Positions 61,266 through 64,000 of a stretch of DNA of 64,000 nt are shown here, piece by piece. The DNA is taken from assembly GCF_000718305.1 (NCBI RefSeq), contig NZ_JOFQ01000001.1, positions 372,001 to 436,000 on the forward strand, read 5' to 3'. Position numbers and translations under genes: made by a program. This DNA comes from Streptomyces niger (GTDB lineage: Bacteria; Actinomycetota; Actinomycetes; Streptomycetales; Streptomycetaceae). The notes beneath the pieces are model-generated. The model ran no database searches, was not told the origin of the DNA, and worked only from the letters and a program-made list of their open reading frames with translations. Positions within the stretch are counted from its first letter, which is position 1; each line of letters opens with the position of its first letter.

Positions 61266-62201
61266 ATGCGCATAGCCACCTACGTCCACGAAGGCCGCCG
61301 GCGGTGCGGGGTCGTCGAGGACACCGTCGTCCGCCACCTGCCGGACGGTACGTCACCGGTCGAGGCGGCCCTCGGCGGTGTGCGGCCCGTCGGCGCCACC
61401 GCCCCGCTCGCCGAGGTGCGGCTGCTCGCTCCCGTGACGCCGCCCTCGATCCGCGACTTCGTCACCTTCGAGGAGCACGTCGAGGGGGTACGGCGGTCGA
61501 TCGACGGCTCCGGCGGGGTGCCGGACGCCTGGTACGACGCGCCGACCTTCTACTTCAGCAACCCGCACGCGGTCATCGGACCGTACGACGACGTGCCCGT
61601 GCCGCCGGGGTCGCGGGCGCTGGACTTCGAGCTGGAGGTCGCCGCCGTCATCGGCCGGGAAGGCCGCGACCTCACCCCGGAGCAGGCCCGCGACCACATC
61701 GTCGGATACACGATCCTCAACGACTGGTCGGCGCGCGATCTCCAGTCCCGCGAGATGCAGGTCGGCCTGGGGCCCTGCAAGGGCAAGGACACGGCGGCGA
61801 CCCTCGGCCCGTACCTGGTGACCGCCGACGAACTGGAGCCGTACCGCGACGCGGAGGGTTTTCTGCGTCTGACGCTGACCGCCGAGGTCAACGGTGTGAC
61901 CGTGGGCGAGGACCTGCTGTCCCACATGAGCTGGACCTTCGAGGAGATGGTCGGCTACGCGTCGCGGGGCACCCGGGTCGTGCCCGGCGACGTCCTCGCG
62001 TCCGGCACCTGCGGCAACGGCGGCTGCCTGGCCGAGTTGTGGGGCGTACGGGGCGAGCAGTCACCACCACCGCTCGCCCCGGGCGACACCGTCACCCTCA
62101 CCGTCGAGGGCCTCGGCACCGTCGCCAACACCGTGGTCCCGGGCCCCGGGCCGGTGCGCCTGCCGGCTGCCCGGCGCCGGGGCCGGGGCATCACCGGCTG
62201 A
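61266..62201 (+). CDS. Fumarylacetoacetate hydrolase-family protein (2)
   Basis: 311 residues. FAH fold: RDFVTFEEHVEGVRRS, FYFSNPHAVIGPYDDV, LDFELEVAAVIGREGRDL (metal Glu pair), ILNDWSARDLQSREMQVGLGPCKGKD and SGTCGNGGCLAELWG. Longer than family 1 and of the HpcG/UGP-like branch. Probably processes the linear ring-cleavage product (hydratase, decarboxylase or acylpyruvase). It is the last gene of the operon. The C-terminal ~20 residues are proline/arginine-rich and variable. It ends 18 bp before the convergent permease stop. Confidence 0.9.
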   Translation: MRIATYVHEGRRRCGVVEDTVVRHLPDGTSPVEAALGGVRPVGATAPLAEVRLLAPVTPPSIRDFVTFEEHVEGVRRSIDGSGGVPDAWYDAPTFYFSNPHAVIGPYDDVPVPPGSRALDFELEVAAVIGREGRDLTPEQARDHIVGYTILNDWSARDLQSREMQVGLGPCKGKDTAATLGPYLVTADELEPYRDAEGFLRLTLTAEVNGVTVGEDLLSHMSWTFEEMVGYASRGTRVVPGDVLASGTCGNGGCLAELWGVRGEQSPPPLAPGDTVTLTVEGLGTVANTVVPGPGPVRLPAARRRGRGITG

Positions 62202-62218
62202 CAGCCCGGCCCCCGGCT

Positions 62219-63649
62219 TCAGCGCGGCGATCCGGTGTTCGTCGCCGGGTCCGTCGCGGGCTGTGCGGGTGCGCCGCCGTTCCGGACCCACAGCGGCTTC
62301 CGGCGGTACGTCAGGAGGTACAGGACGGCGGCGGCGCCGGCCGCGATGAACATGCTCAGGTCGCCCGTGTGCGGGAACGCCGCCGCGAACGGGCCGGTGA
62401 AGAGGGTGGAGTGCCAGAACGGCACCGAGGCCAGTACGCCGCCCGCCCAGGCGACGACGCCCCAGTGGAGCACGCGGCCCTTGTCGTACAGCTCGGCGAT
62501 CCGGCCGGGGTCGCGCCGGCCGCCCAGGTAGTAGTCGAGCAGCAGGACGGTGGCGAAGGGGGCGATGAAGTAGGCGGTGAGGTTGAGGAAGACGGCGAAC
62601 TTCTCCTCGGTGCCGGCCTCGCCCCAGAGGCTGATCACGTAGGCCAGTGCGCAGATGATGACGACGGCCTGGGTCCGGCTGACCGGGATCTTGAGGGTCT
62701 GGACGGAGATCGCGCCGCCGTAGACGTTGAGGAAGTTCTGCGCGAGCGCGGAGAGGGTGACCGCGATCAGTGCGGGCACGGCGAACGGCCCGGCCAGCTG
62801 GTGCAGTGCGGTGATGGAGTCCGCGCTCGTGGCGTGGCCGCCCACCAGGACACCCAGGATGCCGAGCCAGCAGATGGTGACGAAGTTGCCGAGGCCGGTG
62901 TAGAGGGTGGTGCGCTTCACGACGTGCGGGGTGTCGGGCAGGTAGCGCGAGTAGTCCGAGGCGAAGGGCGCCCAGGCGACGAGGAAGGAGAGGAAGCCGG
63001 CGGCGAAGGTGATCCAGCCGCCGGTGGCGCCGGCGTAGCCGGCGGCGTGCGTGTCGGCCTCGAAGGTGCCGGCGCCGCGCACCAGGGCCACGACCGTGAT
63101 CAGCAGGAACAGCGGGGTGAGGACGTAGGTCAGCATCCGCTGCAGGAAGTTGATCATGTTGTAGCCGTAGATGGCAACGACGACTTCGACCAGCGTCAGC
63201 AGGAGCCCGCAGGCCCAGAACGGCAGGTGGGTCAGTTCCGCGAACGCCTTGCCGCCGAGGATGACGGTGACGGCCGCCCAGCCGACGCCGGCGAAGACGT
63301 TGATGTAGGCGACGGGCAGGAAGTTGCCGAAGAAGCCGAGCGGGCCGCGCGCCTGGATCTGCTGCGGCACGCCCAGCCGTACGCCCATCCGGGACATCAC
63401 GGCCATCAGTACGGCGCCGGCCGCTGCCCCGGCCACGATGGCGAGGACCGCGGCACCGAAGCCGATCCCGAGGCCGGCCGCGCTGAAGCCCAGGAGGATG
63501 ATCGGGAAGTTCAGTCCGGCGGCGAACCAGACGAAGAACTGGGAACTGGCTTTGCCGTGCCGTTCACTCTCGGGAATGTGGTCCACCCCGAAGGGTTCGA
63601 CCTTGGCGACCGCGCTGCCGTATACCGGCGCCGAGGCGTCGTGGGTCAT
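62219..63649 (-). CDS. NCS1-family nucleobase/heteroaromatic permease
   Basis: 476 residues from ATG 63649 (AGGAGC six bases upstream). Twelve predicted helices with FVWFAAGLNFPIILLGFSAAG at the start, FASDYSRYLP in helix 6-7 and LTAYFIAPFATVLLLDYYLGG. The NCS1 family carries cytosine, uracil, allantoin, hydantoin, pyridoxine and similar rings. It is convergent with the ring-cleavage operon and could bring in that operon's substrate; that would favour a nitrogen heterocycle, but the link is only positional. Confidence 0.9.
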   Translation of the reverse strand: MTHDASAPVYGSAVAKVEPFGVDHIPESERHGKASSQFFVWFAAGLNFPIILLGFSAAGLGIGFGAAVLAIVAGAAAGAVLMAVMSRMGVRLGVPQQIQARGPLGFFGNFLPVAYINVFAGVGWAAVTVILGGKAFAELTHLPFWACGLLLTLVEVVVAIYGYNMINFLQRMLTYVLTPLFLLITVVALVRGAGTFEADTHAAGYAGATGGWITFAAGFLSFLVAWAPFASDYSRYLPDTPHVVKRTTLYTGLGNFVTICWLGILGVLVGGHATSADSITALHQLAGPFAVPALIAVTLSALAQNFLNVYGGAISVQTLKIPVSRTQAVVIICALAYVISLWGEAGTEEKFAVFLNLTAYFIAPFATVLLLDYYLGGRRDPGRIAELYDKGRVLHWGVVAWAGGVLASVPFWHSTLFTGPFAAAFPHTGDLSMFIAAGAAAVLYLLTYRRKPLWVRNGGAPAQPATDPATNTGSPR

Positions 63650-63851
63650 GCCGATGCTCCTGGGAACGGACGAAGAGGGGTTCTTCGAAGAAAGGTGGGA
63701 AACGGGTCCGAAGGTTTCACCAGGGCAACCAGGGCAAAGGTGCCGTCTGCGAGATGTCGAAGAACCCGCCGCCACTGTAGACCAGTGGGGCGTCGTCGTG
63801 GTAATGCGCCGGAACGCCCCCGGGCCGGCGAGACCCCACGAGGCCGGTCCG

Positions 63852-63881
63852 GGGCGCCGGCGGCGGGGCCGGCCGGCGCCC
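63852..63881. terminator. Hairpin after the probable phytase gene
   Basis: GGGCGCCGGC (63852-63861) and GCCGGCGCCC (63872-63881) form a perfect 10-bp stem with a 10-base loop, just past the leftward stop at 63888. Confidence 0.65.
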
Positions 63882-63887
63882 GGTCCG

Positions 63888-64000
63888 TCAGTCGTCGAGC
63901 GCCTCGGTGACGTCGGCGAGGTCGACGTACTTGAATCCGGTGGCGGCGCGGTCGCCGTCCGCCGGGGCGTCGTGCCCGTCCTGGACGACGAGCAGGCCGT
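63888..64000 (-). CDS. Probable 3-phytase, C-terminal fragment
   Basis: 37 codons are visible before the window edge: GLLVVQDGHDAPADGDRAATGFKYVDLADVTEALDD, then stop. The pattern LLVVQDG...FKYV...I resembles the end of secreted beta-propeller phytases (PF02333). Only the last strand region is seen, so the call is tentative. Confidence 0.5.
   Translation of the reverse strand, partial: GLLVVQDGHDAPADGDRAATGFKYVDLADVTEALDD

Noticed and set aside
61304..63910. An 868-codon frame across FAH 2 and the permease region
   Set aside because: It runs out of frame through one real gene and antisense to another; no domain is visible.

Overview
The window is very GC-rich DNA from a Gram-positive actinomycete, most likely Streptomyces or a close relative. 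The evidence is a WhiE-like type II polyketide synthase set, an AfsR/SARP regulator with NB-ARC and TPR domains, sugar ABC importers without their own ATPase, a DasR-type site before a chitin-active LPMO, a rare TTA codon in the pigment operon, and many ATGA/GTGA start-stop overlaps. The genus is an inference from these features.

Left end (1-4900): a hexarate (galactarate/talarate/glucarate) module. It has two 5-dehydro-4-deoxyglucarate dehydratase paralogs, a galactarate/L-talarate dehydratase and a LysR regulator. Three promoters share an ungapped 65-bp layout (LysR T-N11-A box, TTGGAC, 18-bp spacer, -10-like hexamer). 4900-11800: a leftward type II PKS operon (hydrolase, methyltransferase-like protein, cyclase-cupin fusion, KS-alpha, KS-beta, ACP, aromatase) ending in a VioB/RebD-type ferritin-like protein. 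12000-17300: a subtilase with small partner genes and a 1037-residue SARP regulator. A TTGCAG triple repeat at 12-bp pitch lies upstream of both the PKS operon and the small-gene/protease group.

17600-30960: a catalase / DyP peroxidase / small alpha-beta protein operon, decayed MFS and ArsR remnants, a Ddn-type F420 enzyme, a DHA2 efflux pump, two dehydrogenases, a secreted unknown protein, a secreted esterase, an isochorismatase-like protein and a HEAT-repeat protein. 30960-47000: a carbohydrate region. A tightly overlapping leftward set (debranching-type glucosidase, GH63/MGH1-like hydrolase, sugar isomerase/epimerase, medium-chain dehydrogenase) is divergent from a rightward set (lipoprotein, two permeases, ROK repressor, Gfo/Idh/MocA oxidoreductase). 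An AA10 LPMO and a second sugar importer under a DeoR regulator follow.

47200-49520: a MarR gene beside a broken MFS gene, a tautomerase-like gene whose start codon is ACG, and a FAD amine/amino-acid oxidase with twin LacI-type operators. 49600-54900: a complete dipeptide-type ABC importer (lipoprotein, two permeases, two ATPases). 55000-63650: a LysR regulator divergent from a six-gene aromatic ring-cleavage operon (two FAH-family proteins, cyclase-family hydrolase, FAD monooxygenase, ACMSD-like amidohydrolase, VOC dioxygenase), with a convergent NCS1 permease. The window ends inside a probable phytase gene.

Short tandem repeats of 21-29 bp sit at five gene boundaries, often duplicating start or stop codon surroundings. 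No rRNA, tRNA, CRISPR array, IS element or attachment site was seen.
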